NCBI RefSeq assembly: GCF_014651995.1
Contig: NZ_BMXY01000001.1
Location: 248,001 to 312,000 of the forward strand
DNA: 64,000 nt
Source: Cognatilysobacter xinjiangensis
Lineage (GTDB): Bacteria > Pseudomonadota > Gammaproteobacteria > Xanthomonadales > Xanthomonadaceae
Reading direction: 5' to 3'
Made by a program: the position numbers and the translations under genes. Below, piece by piece: positions 16,050-26,774 of the stretch. The notes beneath the pieces were generated by a model. It saw nothing but the letters and a program-made list of their open reading frames with translations. It was not told the origin of the DNA and made no database searches. Within the stretch, counting starts at the first letter, position 1. Each line of letters begins with the position of its first letter.

Positions 16050-17477
16050 TCAGGCGTACTCGTCCAGCAGCCCGCGGGAACGCAGCGTGCGCACGGTGGT
16101 CACGTGGGGCTCGCCGGCTGCCGCCTCGCCGCCACTTCCGTTGCCGTTCGACGCGGTCTGGCGACCGTCGCCCTGACGCGCGCCCGTGCCGACCTGTGCC
16201 TGCCCGAGCTCCATGCCTTGGCGGCCGAGCATGTCGCGCAGGCGGTCCATGCCGGATTCGAGCGCCTGGCGCACGTCGGCGTTGGCGCTGTGGAACTGCG
16301 CGTTGAGACGGTGCCCGTCCATCTGCAGGCGCACGTCGATCGGGCCGAGCGAATCGGGATTGAGGCGGATCTCCGCGCGATCGACGCGCTGGTCGGCCAT
16401 CCAAAGGATGCGGCTGCCCATGCCGTCGTCGAAGGCGGCGTCGAGCGCGAGCGGAATCGAGGTGGGACCGGCCACGGCGACGGCGCGCGTGACGGTCTGC
16501 AGCGTGTCCGCGCCACGCGCTGCCGGCGTGTTGAAGGCGAGGCCCGGCGTCGCGGGCGTGCCGGTGTCGGTGGACGTCGCGACGGCCGCGTTGCGTTCGC
16601 CCGCACCCTCGGCGAGCGCCGCGAGCGCGGCGAAGGCATCGTTCGAGGCCGCGTCGGCACCGGCGTTCGACGGCGCGCTGGGCTGCAGCGCGGCGAGCGC
16701 AACGCCTGCGGCAGTCGTCGCAAGCGGCGACACCGGTGCCATCGGTGCCATCGGTGCATCGGGAAGTACCGGCGGGATCGCCGGCGCAGCCGCGTCGACG
16801 GATGCGGGCGACGTAGCGACAGACTCGGCCGCCGTGGCGATGCCCGCGAGGAGGGGTGCGACGCCGATCGGCGATGGCCCTGCCGTCGCGGCCAGGGGCG
16901 CCGTGACTGCGGACGTATCAGCGGTGGCCGGGCTGATCGACGCAGGCGGCGGCGCTGCCGTCGGCATCGCCCAGTCGCCCGACAGCAACGCGAGCATGCG
17001 GTCGGGCAGGGCGTCGTCGGTGACGGCTTTCGCAGGAGCGTGCGTGTCGTCGGCCGCAGCCACGGCATCGCTTGACGCATCGGTAGGGGCTTCGACCGCC
17101 TCATCCTGCGGCGCACTCGCGCCACGCTCCGCGCGCGCAGAGGACTTCGCGGCATCGTGCGGTCCACGCGCGGCGTCGGGCTTTACGGCTTCCTGCGGTT
17201 TGGCGGCCGCCTCCTCGTGCGGCACGTCGTCGGTCGCGCGCACATGCGCACGCTCGCGCGCGGGCTGCGAGGACGCACGCGTCCGCGCCGCCTGTACCGC
17301 GGCTTCGGCGCGCGCGGTGTCGCGCGCTGCGAAGGAGGTGGACTTCCTTTCCTGCGCCGCGCCCTGCGAGCCGGCGTCCAGCGAGAACGCTGGCGCGTCG
17401 GCCTGGGACGACGACGTGCGCGTATCGCCCGTCGCCGGGCCGATGCCGAGCTGCGGCAGCGCGCGGTCGATGTTCAC
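16050..17477 (-). CDS. fliK: Flagellar hook-length control protein FliK
   Basis: Secreted molecular ruler that ends hook growth and triggers the FlhB switch. 475 residues: a long Ala/Thr/Pro-rich low-complexity ruler region (about 1-340) and a C-terminal Flg_hook domain with IRLNPDSLGPIDVRLQMDGH and ADVRQALESGMDRLRDML. The start overlaps the fliJ stop by four bases. Last gene of the fliE-K operon. Confidence 0.92.
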   Translation of the reverse strand: MNIDRALPQLGIGPATGDTRTSSSQADAPAFSLDAGSQGAAQERKSTSFAARDTARAEAAVQAARTRASSQPARERAHVRATDDVPHEEAAAKPQEAVKPDAARGPHDAAKSSARAERGASAPQDEAVEAPTDASSDAVAAADDTHAPAKAVTDDALPDRMLALLSGDWAMPTAAPPPASISPATADTSAVTAPLAATAGPSPIGVAPLLAGIATAAESVATSPASVDAAAPAIPPVLPDAPMAPMAPVSPLATTAAGVALAALQPSAPSNAGADAASNDAFAALAALAEGAGERNAAVATSTDTGTPATPGLAFNTPAARGADTLQTVTRAVAVAGPTSIPLALDAAFDDGMGSRILWMADQRVDRAEIRLNPDSLGPIDVRLQMDGHRLNAQFHSANADVRQALESGMDRLRDMLGRQGMELGQAQVGTGARQGDGRQTASNGNGSGGEAAAGEPHVTTVRTLRSRGLLDEYA

Positions 17478-17929
17478 CGGCCGTCGCCCTCGCTGCCGAG
17501 TGCCGCGCGTACGCGGCGGCCGGCGAGGTCGTCGAGTTCCTTCTGCGAGCGCTGGTCGGCCACGCGCGTCTCCTCGGCGCGATAGCTGGCGGCCAGCTTC
17601 TCCAGCACGTGCGTCTCGCGGCTCGCGAGCATGAGGCGCGCGCGCTCCACCTCAGTGGCTTCGCGGGTGCGGTCGACGATCTGCGACTGCTGCTGCACGG
17701 CCTGCTGCAGCTTTTCCTGGAACGCGAGGCGATTGGCCAGCAGCGCCGGGTTGATCGTCGAACCCTGCAGCGGCTGCGAATACTCGGCGGCATAACGCTG
17801 CAGCGCTTCCAGCCGCGCCTGCTGCTCGGCGTGCGCGGCTTCGCGCGCGGCCACCTGCTGCGCGACGTCGTCCTGCTGGCGCTGCTTGATCTTGAGGATC
17901 GGATCGAGGCGTTGGGAACGCGGTGCCAT
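17474..17929 (-). CDS. fliJ: Flagellar export chaperone/stalk protein FliJ
   Basis: Coiled-coil protein that acts as the central stalk of the FliI ATPase ring and escorts chaperones. 151 residues, almost entirely charged helix (PILKIKQRQQDDVAQQVAAR, then VERARLMLASRETHVLEKLA). Twelve bases after fliI. Confidence 0.92.
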   Translation of the reverse strand: MAPRSQRLDPILKIKQRQQDDVAQQVAAREAAHAEQQARLEALQRYAAEYSQPLQGSTINPALLANRLAFQEKLQQAVQQQSQIVDRTREATEVERARLMLASRETHVLEKLAASYRAEETRVADQRSQKELDDLAGRRVRAALGSEGDGR

Positions 17930-17941
17930 GGAAGGTTCCGG

Positions 17942-19315
17942 TTAGAGCGGGTTGCCGTCGTCGAGCAGGCGCATCAGCGCGGCCTTGCTCTGCTCGACGT
18001 CGCTGGCTTCGCGGACGTCCTGTCCGAGGAATTCCTGGATCGCCGGCCAGCGCGCGAGTGCTTCGTCGACCAGCGGATCGCTGCCGCGCTGGTAGGCGCC
18101 GATCGCGATCAGGTCGCGCTGCGTCGAATATGCCGACATCAGGCGCTTGAGCTTGCGGATGCGCTCGCGCCACGGCGCGTCGGTGATGTCCTGCATGACG
18201 CGGGACACCGACACCTCGACGTCGATCGCCGGGTACTGGCCCGAATCGGCGATGCGGCGGCTGAGCACGATGTGGCCGTCGAGGATCGCGCGCGCGGCGT
18301 CGGCGATCGGCTCCTGCTGGTCGTCGCCCTCGGTAAGGACCGTGTAGAACGCGGTGATCGAGCCGCGCCCATCGGCGCCGTTGCCCGCGCGCTCGACGAG
18401 TGCGGGCAGCTTGGCGAACACGCTCGGCGGATAGCCGCGCGTGGTCGGCGGCTCGCCGACCGACAGGCCGATCTCGCGCTGCGCCTGCGCATAGCGCGTC
18501 AGCGAATCCATCAGCAGTAGGACGTGCAGGCCCTGGTCGCGGTAGTACTCGGCGATCGCGGTGGCGCGCAGCGCGCCGTGCAGGCGGGCAAGCGGGGGGC
18601 GGTCGGCCGGCGCCGCAACGACCACGGAGCGGCGCAGGCCTTCCTCGCCCAGCGTCGCCTCGACGAAGTCGCGCACTTCGCGGCCTCGCTCGCCGATCAG
18701 GCCGACGACGATGACGTCGGCCGCGGTGAACTTGGTCATCATGCCGAGCAGCGTCGATTTACCGACACCGGAACCGGCGAACAGGCCGACGCGCTGCCCG
18801 CGGCCGATCGGCAGCAGTGCATTGATCGCACGCACGCCGACGTCGAGCGAGCGGGTGATCGGCTCGCGCATCAGCGGATTGATCGACGTGCCGGCAAGGC
18901 CCATGTGGCTCTCGGCGCGGATCGGGCCGCGGCCGTCGAGTGGCACGCCGTCGGAATCGATGACGCGGCCGAGCAGGCCTTCGCCCACGGCGACTTCGCC
19001 CTGCATGGGGTTGGGCACCACGCGCGCATTCGGCAGTAGGCCTTCGAGGTGCGCGGTCGGCATGAGGAAGGTGCGGTCGCCGGCGAAGCCGACCACTTCG
19101 GCATCGACCCAGCGCCCACCGGCGACTTCCACGCGGCAGCGCGAACCCATGGGCGCCGAGCAGCCGCTGGCTTCGAGCGTCAGGCCGACCGCGCGGCGCA
19201 GCACGCCTTCGCGTGCGAGGCCGCTGCCGGCGGCGGTCGGGTCGACCTGCGACAGGCGCGCGGCCAGACGCAGGTTGCGCGCTTCTTCCCACTGCGCGGC
19301 GGCGATGCTGGTCAT
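17942..19315 (-). CDS. fliI: Flagellar export ATPase FliI
   Basis: Hexameric ATPase, related to F1-beta, that energises unloading of export substrates. 457 residues. Walker [10 protein letters not shown] is at 180-188; Walker B is in [20 protein letters not shown]; the family signature [16 protein letters not shown] follows. Overlaps fliH by four bases. Confidence 0.97.
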   Translation of the reverse strand: MTSIAAAQWEEARNLRLAARLSQVDPTAAGSGLAREGVLRRAVGLTLEASGCSAPMGSRCRVEVAGGRWVDAEVVGFAGDRTFLMPTAHLEGLLPNARVVPNPMQGEVAVGEGLLGRVIDSDGVPLDGRGPIRAESHMGLAGTSINPLMREPITRSLDVGVRAINALLPIGRGQRVGLFAGSGVGKSTLLGMMTKFTAADVIVVGLIGERGREVRDFVEATLGEEGLRRSVVVAAPADRPPLARLHGALRATAIAEYYRDQGLHVLLLMDSLTRYAQAQREIGLSVGEPPTTRGYPPSVFAKLPALVERAGNGADGRGSITAFYTVLTEGDDQQEPIADAARAILDGHIVLSRRIADSGQYPAIDVEVSVSRVMQDITDAPWRERIRKLKRLMSAYSTQRDLIAIGAYQRGSDPLVDEALARWPAIQEFLGQDVREASDVEQSKAALMRLLDDGNPL

Positions 19316-19902
19316 GCGGCGCTCTTGGACCCGTCGAGGATGGCGTTGAGGCAGGCCTTCAACCGTGCATCGAGCGTGCCATCGATGCGCATGCCCTCGC
19401 TGTGCAGGCGCAGCTCGCCGCGGGCGAGGGTGGTGTCGCCGGTCAGGCGCACGCCGTCGAGCGTCATCAGGTGCGGCATCAGCAGGCCGAGGTCGTCGGG
19501 ATGCAGCCTCAGCTCGACGTCGCGCGTGCTGGTGCCGACGGCGTCGAGCGCATCGCGCACGAGGTCCGCCAGCAACGTGGGATCGGCGCGATAGGCCTGG
19601 CCGACCAGCGTGCCGGCGATGCGGGTGGCGAGGTCGGCCAGCGCATCGGCGACTTCGCCGTCGAGGCGTGCGAGCGGACGCGTGAAGCTGTCGAGGATGC
19701 CCTCGATCTGCGCGGCCATGCGGCGCACTTCGGCCTGGCCGGATGCGAAACCGTCAGCGTGGCCGCGCTGGAAGCCGTCCTGGTAGGCGGCATCGGTGAT
19801 CGCCTGCAGCTCCTCCACACTCGGCGGCTGCGGCATGGGCTCGGCGGGCGGCAGCGGCTCGAAGCCCGGCGCGATCCAGCGCAGCACGGCGGCCTCGCTC
19901 AT
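19312..19902 (-). CDS. fliH: Flagellar export ATPase regulator FliH
   Basis: Binds FliI and holds it at the C ring through FliN. 196 residues with a Pro-rich N terminus and a Gly-containing helix repeat typical of FliH ([21 protein letters not shown]). The C-terminal domain has [17 protein letters not shown]. Overlaps fliG and fliI by four bases each. Confidence 0.93.
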   Translation of the reverse strand: MSEAAVLRWIAPGFEPLPPAEPMPQPPSVEELQAITDAAYQDGFQRGHADGFASGQAEVRRMAAQIEGILDSFTRPLARLDGEVADALADLATRIAGTLVGQAYRADPTLLADLVRDALDAVGTSTRDVELRLHPDDLGLLMPHLMTLDGVRLTGDTTLARGELRLHSEGMRIDGTLDARLKACLNAILDGSKSAA

Positions 19903-20903
19903 ACGAACGTCTCCGCCTTGGCGGTGAGGGTGATCGTGCCGTCATCGGCCATCTTGCGCACGATGCCGAGGATCTCCTTCTGCGCGGCCTCGACGTCCGC
20001 CAGGCGCACGGGGCCGCGGGCCTCCATGTCGTCCTTGAGGATCTCCGCGGCGCGCTGCGACATGTTGCCGATGATCTTGTCCTTGACCTTGGTGTCGGCG
20101 CCACGCAGGGCGACGGCGAGCTTCTCGTTCGGCACCTCGCGCAGCACCGCCTGCATCGCGCGGTCGTCGATCTCGGCGAGGTTGTCGAAGACGAACATCA
20201 GGTCGCGGATCTGGCCCGACAGGTTCTCGTCGATGCCGTTGATCGAGCCGAGGATCGCCTCGTCCTGGCCGCCGTCCATGAAGTTGAGGATGTTCGCGGC
20301 CACCTTCACGCCGCCGAGCGTCGACGACTTGATGTTCTGGCTGCCGGCGAACTGGCGCGCCATCACGTCGTTGAGTTCGTTGAGCGCATGCGGCGGCACG
20401 CCGTCGAGCGTGGCCACGCGCACCAGCACGTCGCTCTTGACGCGGTCGGGGAAGCACTTGAGCACCTCGGCGCCCTGGTCGGGGTCGAGGTGCGCCATCA
20501 CGATGGCGATGATCTGCGGATGCTCGTTGCGCACCAGTTCGGCGATCGCGCGCGGCTCCATCCACTTGAGCGTGTCCAGGCCCGACGTGTTGCGGCCGAG
20601 CAGGATGCGGTCGATGAGGCTCGACGCGCGATCTTCGCCGAGCGCCTGCACCAGCACGGCGCGCACGTATTCGTCGGCGCCGGCGCCGAGGCCGGACGGC
20701 TGCTGCAGCGTCTCGACGAAATCGTCGACGACGTCCACCACCTGGTTGCGCGTCACACCGCTCACCGAGGTCATGGCCACGCCGAGCTTCTGCACTTCCT
20801 TGGCGCTCATGTGCTTGAGCACCTCGGCGGCCTGCTGCTCGCCGAGCGAGAGCAGGACGATCGCGGCCTTCTGCGTGCCGGTCAGTTGCGGGTTATCAGC
20901 CAT
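19899..20903 (-). CDS. fliG: Flagellar motor switch protein FliG
   Basis: Rotor protein of the C ring that meets the stator. 334 residues. N-terminal FliF-binding domain (TGTQKAAIVLLSLGEQQAAEV), middle domain with EHPQIIAIVMAHLDPDQGAEVL, and C-terminal torque helix with charged residues in LMFVFDNLAEIDDRAMQAVLREV. Starts eight bases inside fliF. Confidence 0.97.
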   Translation of the reverse strand: MADNPQLTGTQKAAIVLLSLGEQQAAEVLKHMSAKEVQKLGVAMTSVSGVTRNQVVDVVDDFVETLQQPSGLGAGADEYVRAVLVQALGEDRASSLIDRILLGRNTSGLDTLKWMEPRAIAELVRNEHPQIIAIVMAHLDPDQGAEVLKCFPDRVKSDVLVRVATLDGVPPHALNELNDVMARQFAGSQNIKSSTLGGVKVAANILNFMDGGQDEAILGSINGIDENLSGQIRDLMFVFDNLAEIDDRAMQAVLREVPNEKLAVALRGADTKVKDKIIGNMSQRAAEILKDDMEARGPVRLADVEAAQKEILGIVRKMADDGTITLTAKAETFV

Positions 20904-22557
20904 CCTGCGCCACCATGTCGCGGACCACCTGCGCCACGCGCTTGGGGTCGTTGGTCACCGCGCTGCGCGCGACTTCGAGTTTCTGGTCGAACTGCATCGC
21001 CGCCGTCGGCAGGGCCGGGTCGCCGCCGTTGGGGATGCGATCGCGCGGCGCGGCGGCCTCCTGCTCCAGCTCCTCGGCGATGATCGTCGCCACCGTCGAC
21101 TGCGCCGGCACCACCGGCTTGGGCTGCAGCATCTGGCGGAACGCGGGGCGCAGCACGGTGAAGATCAGCACGATCACTGCGACGCCGCCGAGGATGGTGC
21201 GCAGCAGGTCGCGCGCCTGCGGGTCCTGCCAGATCGGAGGCGAGTTGTCGTCGCCGGCGGCGAGGTCGCGGGCGAACGGCGCGTTCACCACCGACACCGC
21301 GTCGCCGCGCTCGGCGTTGAAGCCGATGGCCTGCTGCACCAGCGTCTGGATGCGCTGCTGCTCGGCCGGGGTGAGCGCGCGCAGGTTGACCTTGCCGTCC
21401 TTGCCCGGCGCGCTGGCCGGCACGTTGTCGACCAGCACCGCGGCGGTGACGCGGCGGATCTTGCCCGGCGCCTGGCGCTTGTGGGTCAGCGTGCGGTCGA
21501 CCTCGTAGTTGCGCACCGCGTTGCGGGTGCCTTGCGCCGGCTGCGCGGGGGCGTTCGACGCCACGGGCGCGGTGCCCGGCGGCACCGGCGTATTGCTCAC
21601 GCTGCCCGGCACGCCACGCTGCGGCGGCGCGGCCGCGCCCGTGGCGGACAGGTCGCCGCTCTCGGAGGTCTGTTCGCTGCGCACGATCTGGTCGGGGCCG
21701 TAGGTCTCGCGCGCTTCCTCGGTCTGGTCGAAGTCCATGTCCACGCTGACCTGTGCGCTGATGCGGCCCGGGCCGGTCATCGGCTCGAGCAACTGCTCGA
21801 TGCGCTGCACGTAGACGGCTTCCTGGCGGTGCTGCTGGTCGAGCTGCTGCTGGCCGACGGCTTCCGCCGAGGTCGGGTCGCGCTGCGAGAGCATGCGGCC
21901 GAACTGGTCGACCACGGTCACGCGGTTGGTCGGCAGGTTCGGCACGCTGGTGGCGACGAGGTTGACGATGGCGTCGACCTGGTTCTGCTCCAGCGTGCTG
22001 CCGGTGCGCAGTTGCAGCACCACGGAGGCGCTGGCGTCCTGCTTGTCGCGGGTGAACGCGCTCGGCTTGGGCAGCGCGAGATGCACGCGCGCCTCGCGGA
22101 CCGGGCGCAGGTTGGCGATGGTGCGGGCCAGCTCGACTTCCATCGCGTGCTGGTAACGCGCGTTCTCGACGAACTGGCTGGTACCGAAGCCCTGGTCGCC
22201 CTGCATCGATTCGAAACCCTTCTCGCCGCCCGCAGGCAGGCCGGCGGAAGCCAGCGCCATCTTGGCGGCGCCGAGCTGGTCGGCGGGCACGGCGAGCGCG
22301 CCGGTGCCGGTGTCGATGCGATACGGAATCTGCGACGTGCCCAGCAGCTGCGCGGCTTCCTCGGTCGCCTTGGCGTCCAGCCCCGCGTACACCGGCACGT
22401 AGTTCGGCTTCTGCGTCCAGAAGAACAGCCACAGGCCGGCGGCGATGGCGGCGGCGACCAGCGCGATCATGCCGACCTGCCGGATCGCCGGGATGTCCTG
22501 CAGGCGTCCCAGCTTCTCGAGCTTGTCGGTGGTTTTGGGGAGCGCGATCACGGCCAT
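20896..22557 (-). CDS. fliF: Flagellar MS-ring protein FliF
   Basis: Forms the MS ring in the inner membrane. 553 residues with two membrane segments (near 30-50 and near 440-460), ring-building motifs between them (VYAGLDAKATEEAAQLL, MEVELARTIANLRPVREARVHLALPK) and a C-terminal FliG-binding tail (DPKRVAQVVRDMVAQDG). 44 bases after fliE. Confidence 0.97.
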   Translation of the reverse strand: MAVIALPKTTDKLEKLGRLQDIPAIRQVGMIALVAAAIAAGLWLFFWTQKPNYVPVYAGLDAKATEEAAQLLGTSQIPYRIDTGTGALAVPADQLGAAKMALASAGLPAGGEKGFESMQGDQGFGTSQFVENARYQHAMEVELARTIANLRPVREARVHLALPKPSAFTRDKQDASASVVLQLRTGSTLEQNQVDAIVNLVATSVPNLPTNRVTVVDQFGRMLSQRDPTSAEAVGQQQLDQQHRQEAVYVQRIEQLLEPMTGPGRISAQVSVDMDFDQTEEARETYGPDQIVRSEQTSESGDLSATGAAAPPQRGVPGSVSNTPVPPGTAPVASNAPAQPAQGTRNAVRNYEVDRTLTHKRQAPGKIRRVTAAVLVDNVPASAPGKDGKVNLRALTPAEQQRIQTLVQQAIGFNAERGDAVSVVNAPFARDLAAGDDNSPPIWQDPQARDLLRTILGGVAVIVLIFTVLRPAFRQMLQPKPVVPAQSTVATIIAEELEQEAAAPRDRIPNGGDPALPTAAMQFDQKLEVARSAVTNDPKRVAQVVRDMVAQDG

Positions 22558-22601
22558 GGAGCGGGTCTCGATTCGATTCGTTCGTCAGGTCGGAGGCGGC
22601 G

Positions 22602-22961
22602 TCAGACCGGCATGTTCATGACGTCCTGGTACGCCTGTACCAGTCGGTTGCGAACTTCCACGGTGGCGCGGAACGCCACCTGCGACTGCTGCATGGCCAC
22701 CATCACGCGGGCGAGGTCGGCGCGCGGGTCGCCCATTTCGAAGGCCTTCTGCAGCTCGCCGGCCTCGTTCTGCACCTTGCTGACGTTGTCGATGGCATTC
22801 GACATCGCCGAGCGGAAGCCGCCGCCCTCGGTCGCCTGCGTACCGCCGATGCCAGCGGCGGTGGGCGCGATGGCACTGCCGGCGGCCGTGTCGCCCACGC
22901 CCTTCATGCGCATCTCGTGCGCGCGGATCTGGGAGAGAACGGAAGAAATCGCGTCGGTCAT
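22602..22961 (-). CDS. fliE: Flagellar rod/MS-ring junction protein FliE
   Basis: FliE links the MS ring to the rod. 119 residues. The C-terminal part is typical: FEMGDPRADLARVMVAMQQSQVAFRATVEVRNRLVQAYQDVMNMPV in outline, with the key QVAFRATVEVRNRLV stretch. First gene of the fliE-F-G-H-I-J-K operon, with a sigma54 element 39 bases upstream of the start. Confidence 0.95.
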   Translation of the reverse strand: MTDAISSVLSQIRAHEMRMKGVGDTAAGSAIAPTAAGIGGTQATEGGGFRSAMSNAIDNVSKVQNEAGELQKAFEMGDPRADLARVMVAMQQSQVAFRATVEVRNRLVQAYQDVMNMPV

Positions 22962-22999
22962 GGCCTGGCGGGTCGCGTCACGGGGACTCGACCCACTCA

Positions 23000-23015
23000 G
23001 GCAAGGCGCGTGCCA
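23000..23015 (-). promoter_or_regulatory. Sigma54 promoter of the fliE operon
   Basis: Minus strand TGGCACGCGCCTTGCC, a near-perfect match with GG-N10-GC. Predicted start near 22989, leader about 28 bases. The 207-base gap 22962-23168 holds this element and nothing else that I recognise. Confidence 0.85.
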
Positions 23016-23168
23016 CGCGGGTGCCGGGAAACCGGCGGTGGGCGGTCACGGGGCGCCGGCGCGCTTCAAGGCGGGGACAGCGGCCTGCGCGGAGCCGTCC
23101 GTAGCGGCGGAGTCAGGCGGATGGGAACGGGCATGGCCGGCCGGCCGTCGCCGCGGCCGACACGGCCG

Positions 23169-23543
23169 TCAGGGCGGGGCGATGACGAACGAAATCAGCG
23201 TGTCGGAGGTCCGCACCGGCTGCGCGCCCATCGACTCGTAGAGCCGGATCGCGCGCGTGTTGGCGGCGCGCACGCCCTTGATCACGAACTCCCGGCAGCC
23301 CTTCTCGCGCGCCTTGGCGCGAAGCTGCTCGATCACCGCCGTGCCGTAGCCACGCGAGCGCTGGGCGCGGTCGACCTCGATCTTCTCCAGCACGAACTCG
23401 GCGCCCGGCTGGAACCAGCCGTAGGCCCGGCCGGCGAGTTCGCCGTCGAGCCAGGCCTCGATCACGTAGTGCTGCCGGTGCTCGCTCTCCTCGTACTGCC
23501 AGTCGGCTTTCAGCTGGAGGACGTTCGCTTTCAAGGGATGCAC
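23169..23543 (-). CDS. GNAT-family N-acetyltransferase
   Basis: 124-residue acetyltransferase of the GNAT fold; the acyl-CoA binding signature R-x-x-G-x-G/A appears as RSRGYGTAVIEQL, preceded by the central strand VLEKIEVDRA and followed by the typical NTRAIRLYESMGA. The substrate cannot be told. It stands head to head with the integrase gene on its right and in front of the fliE promoter on its left, so it is not part of the flagellar operons. Its position and direction would fit a captured cassette gene, but no attC site was found. Confidence 0.8.
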   Translation of the reverse strand: MHPLKANVLQLKADWQYEESEHRQHYVIEAWLDGELAGRAYGWFQPGAEFVLEKIEVDRAQRSRGYGTAVIEQLRAKAREKGCREFVIKGVRAANTRAIRLYESMGAQPVRTSDTLISFVIAPP

Positions 23544-23936
23544 CGAGCCGCGGGGCGCGCAAGCCTAGCACCCGCGGTCGGTGCGGCCTGTCGTGCCGGA
23601 GTGCCGAACAACCGCTTTCCGACGCCGCGGGCCGGCGTTGTCCGACCCGTGTGTCCGACATTGCCGACACCGCCGGGCGGCCAGGCCTACGACACTGCCG
23701 CCTGGCAAGGGACGGAGGCGGGCATGGACGCGCTGGCGGGGCTGTATCGGCGGATCGGGCGCAGGCTCGGCCTGCGGCTGCGCGAGGACCGGCGGCCGGG
23801 CTACGCCGGGCGCGATGCGCGTCGGCATCCACCCTTCGACGACGTCGGCGTTTCGCAAAGGCGGAGGCCGACAGGAGGGCACGCCCGTCGCGACGAGCCA
23901 TCACTGCCCGCTGATCCGACCACCCCGGCGTCCGCG

Positions 23937-24899
23937 ATGGGCCCACGCCTGCTCGACCAGGTCCGCGAGCGTGTCCGCCTGCGGCATTACAGCGTGCGCA
24001 CCGAGCGCGCCTACGTCGGCTGGGTACGGCGCTTCGTCATCGCCAACGGCCGGCGCCATCCGCGCGAACTCGGCGGCGCGGAAGTGGAGCGGTTCCTCAC
24101 CGACCTCGCCGCCCGCGACGACGTGGCAGCCGGCACGCAGAACCAGGCCCTTGCGGCACTGCTGTTCCTGTATCGCGACGTGCTCGGCCTGAAGCTGCCG
24201 TGGATGCAGGACGTGGTGCGCGCCAAGCGCCCACGCCGGCTGCCCGTCGTGCTCTCGCGTGGCGAGGTCGAGCGTCTGCTCGGCGCGATGGAAGGCCCCT
24301 CGCGGCTGATGGCCGCGCTGCTCTACGGCACCGGCATGCGCCTGATGGAATGCGTGCGCCTGCGCATCAAGGACGTCGACTTCGAGCGCGGCGAGATCCT
24401 CGTGCGCGAGGGAAAGGGCGACAAGGACCGCCGTGTTCCCCTGCCGCAGGCGCTGCGCGAGGAACTGCGGCGAGCGATCGAGCGCGCGTCGATGCTGCAC
24501 CGCCATGATCTCGCCGACGGCTTCGGCGAAGCCCGCCTGCCGCATGCGCTGGCGAAGAAATACCCGAACGCCGCGCGCGAAGCCGGCTGGCAGTTCGTAT
24601 TCCCGTCGGCGCAGCGCTCCGTTGATCCGCGCACCGGCAGGACACACCGCCACCATGTCGACGACAGTTCGCTGCAGCGCGCGGTGAAGCGGGCGCGCGG
24701 CGTCGCGGGCATCGCCAAGCCGGCGACCTGCCACACCCTGCGGCATTCGTTCGCGACGCACCTGCTCGAAGCGGGGCAGGACATCCGCACGGTGCAGGAG
24801 CTGCTGGGCCACAAGGACCTCGGCACCACGCAGATCTACACGCACGTGCTCGGCCGCGGCGCGGGCGCCGTGCTCAGCCCGCTCGATCGCCCGTACTAG
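23937..24899 (+). CDS. Integron-type tyrosine recombinase (IntI-like)
   Basis: 320-residue site-specific recombinase with the catalytic set Arg135 (YGTGMRLMECVRLR), His266/Arg269 (CHTLRHSFATH), His292 (LLGHKD) and Tyr301 (TQIYTHV). The insert around residues 187-223 (LHRHDLADGFGEARLPHALAKKYP, WQFVFPSA) is the extra segment that separates integron integrases from XerC/D. The start at ATG 23937 gives the family length; in-frame sequence upstream, from 23724, is low-complexity and may be non-coding. It is solitary: no attC site or cassette array is visible. Tail to tail with fleQ, only nine bases apart. The 393-base gap 23544-23936 to its left may hold an attI site but I cannot define one. Confidence 0.88.
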   Translation: MGPRLLDQVRERVRLRHYSVRTERAYVGWVRRFVIANGRRHPRELGGAEVERFLTDLAARDDVAAGTQNQALAALLFLYRDVLGLKLPWMQDVVRAKRPRRLPVVLSRGEVERLLGAMEGPSRLMAALLYGTGMRLMECVRLRIKDVDFERGEILVREGKGDKDRRVPLPQALREELRRAIERASMLHRHDLADGFGEARLPHALAKKYPNAAREAGWQFVFPSAQRSVDPRTGRTHRHHVDDSSLQRAVKRARGVAGIAKPATCHTLRHSFATHLLEAGQDIRTVQELLGHKDLGTTQIYTHVLGRGAGAVLSPLDRPY

Positions 24900-24908
24900 G
24901 CCCGGGGC

Positions 24909-26359
<1,451 letters not shown>

Positions 26360-26363
<4 letters not shown>

Positions 26364-26752
26364 TCGGCGGCCCCGGCCTCCGCGCCCGCGCGGCCGGCCA
26401 GTTTCTCCAGCAACGGCATGACGTCGTGGATGTAGGACAACTTGCTCACGAACGCGTCGGCGCCGGCGCGCAGCGCGTGCTCGCGGTGCTCCGCGTCGTC
26501 GAAGTGGCTGGCGATGACGACGTAGGGCGGAGCGTCCTGCGCCTTGATCAGGCGCGTGGCCTGCAGCCCGCCCATCTCGGGCATGGCGAGATCCATCAGC
26601 ACCACGTCCGGCCGCAGCGCCTCGCACTGCGCGATCGCTTCGATGCCGTTGCCGGCGGAACCCACGATGTTCACCCAGTCGAGCCGGCGCAGGTGGCGCA
26701 CGGCCGCGTTGATGAAGCCTTCGTGGTCGTCGACGAGCAGGACGCTCAGCAT
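26360..26752 (-). CDS. vemR: Stand-alone response regulator VemR
   Basis: Single receiver domain of 130 residues without an output domain: acidic pair LLVDDH, phospho-acceptor Asp54 in [12 protein letters not shown], and Lys in FVSKLSY. The place between rpoN and fleQ is that of VemR in Xanthomonas, where it acts with FleQ on motility and virulence; the symbol is given from this synteny. The C-terminal Ala/Gly-rich tail is probably disordered. Confidence 0.85.
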
Positions 26753-26774
26753 TGCGATCTCCTGACCCTGCGGG

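Noticed and set aside
23581-23599. Sigma54-like element GCGGCCTGTCGTGCC left of the integrase
   Set aside because: GG and GC are eleven bases apart instead of ten and no gene starts at the right distance.
22917-23936. N-terminal extension of the integrase up to 22917
   Set aside because: It would run through fliE, its promoter and the GNAT gene on the other strand, has low-complexity sequence, and the integrase family starts at about 23937.
23016-23936. attC or attI site beside the integrase
   Set aside because: No pair of RYYYAAC/GTTRRRY cores in the right spacing was seen; the six-bp hairpin at 23622-23638 is too weak to call.
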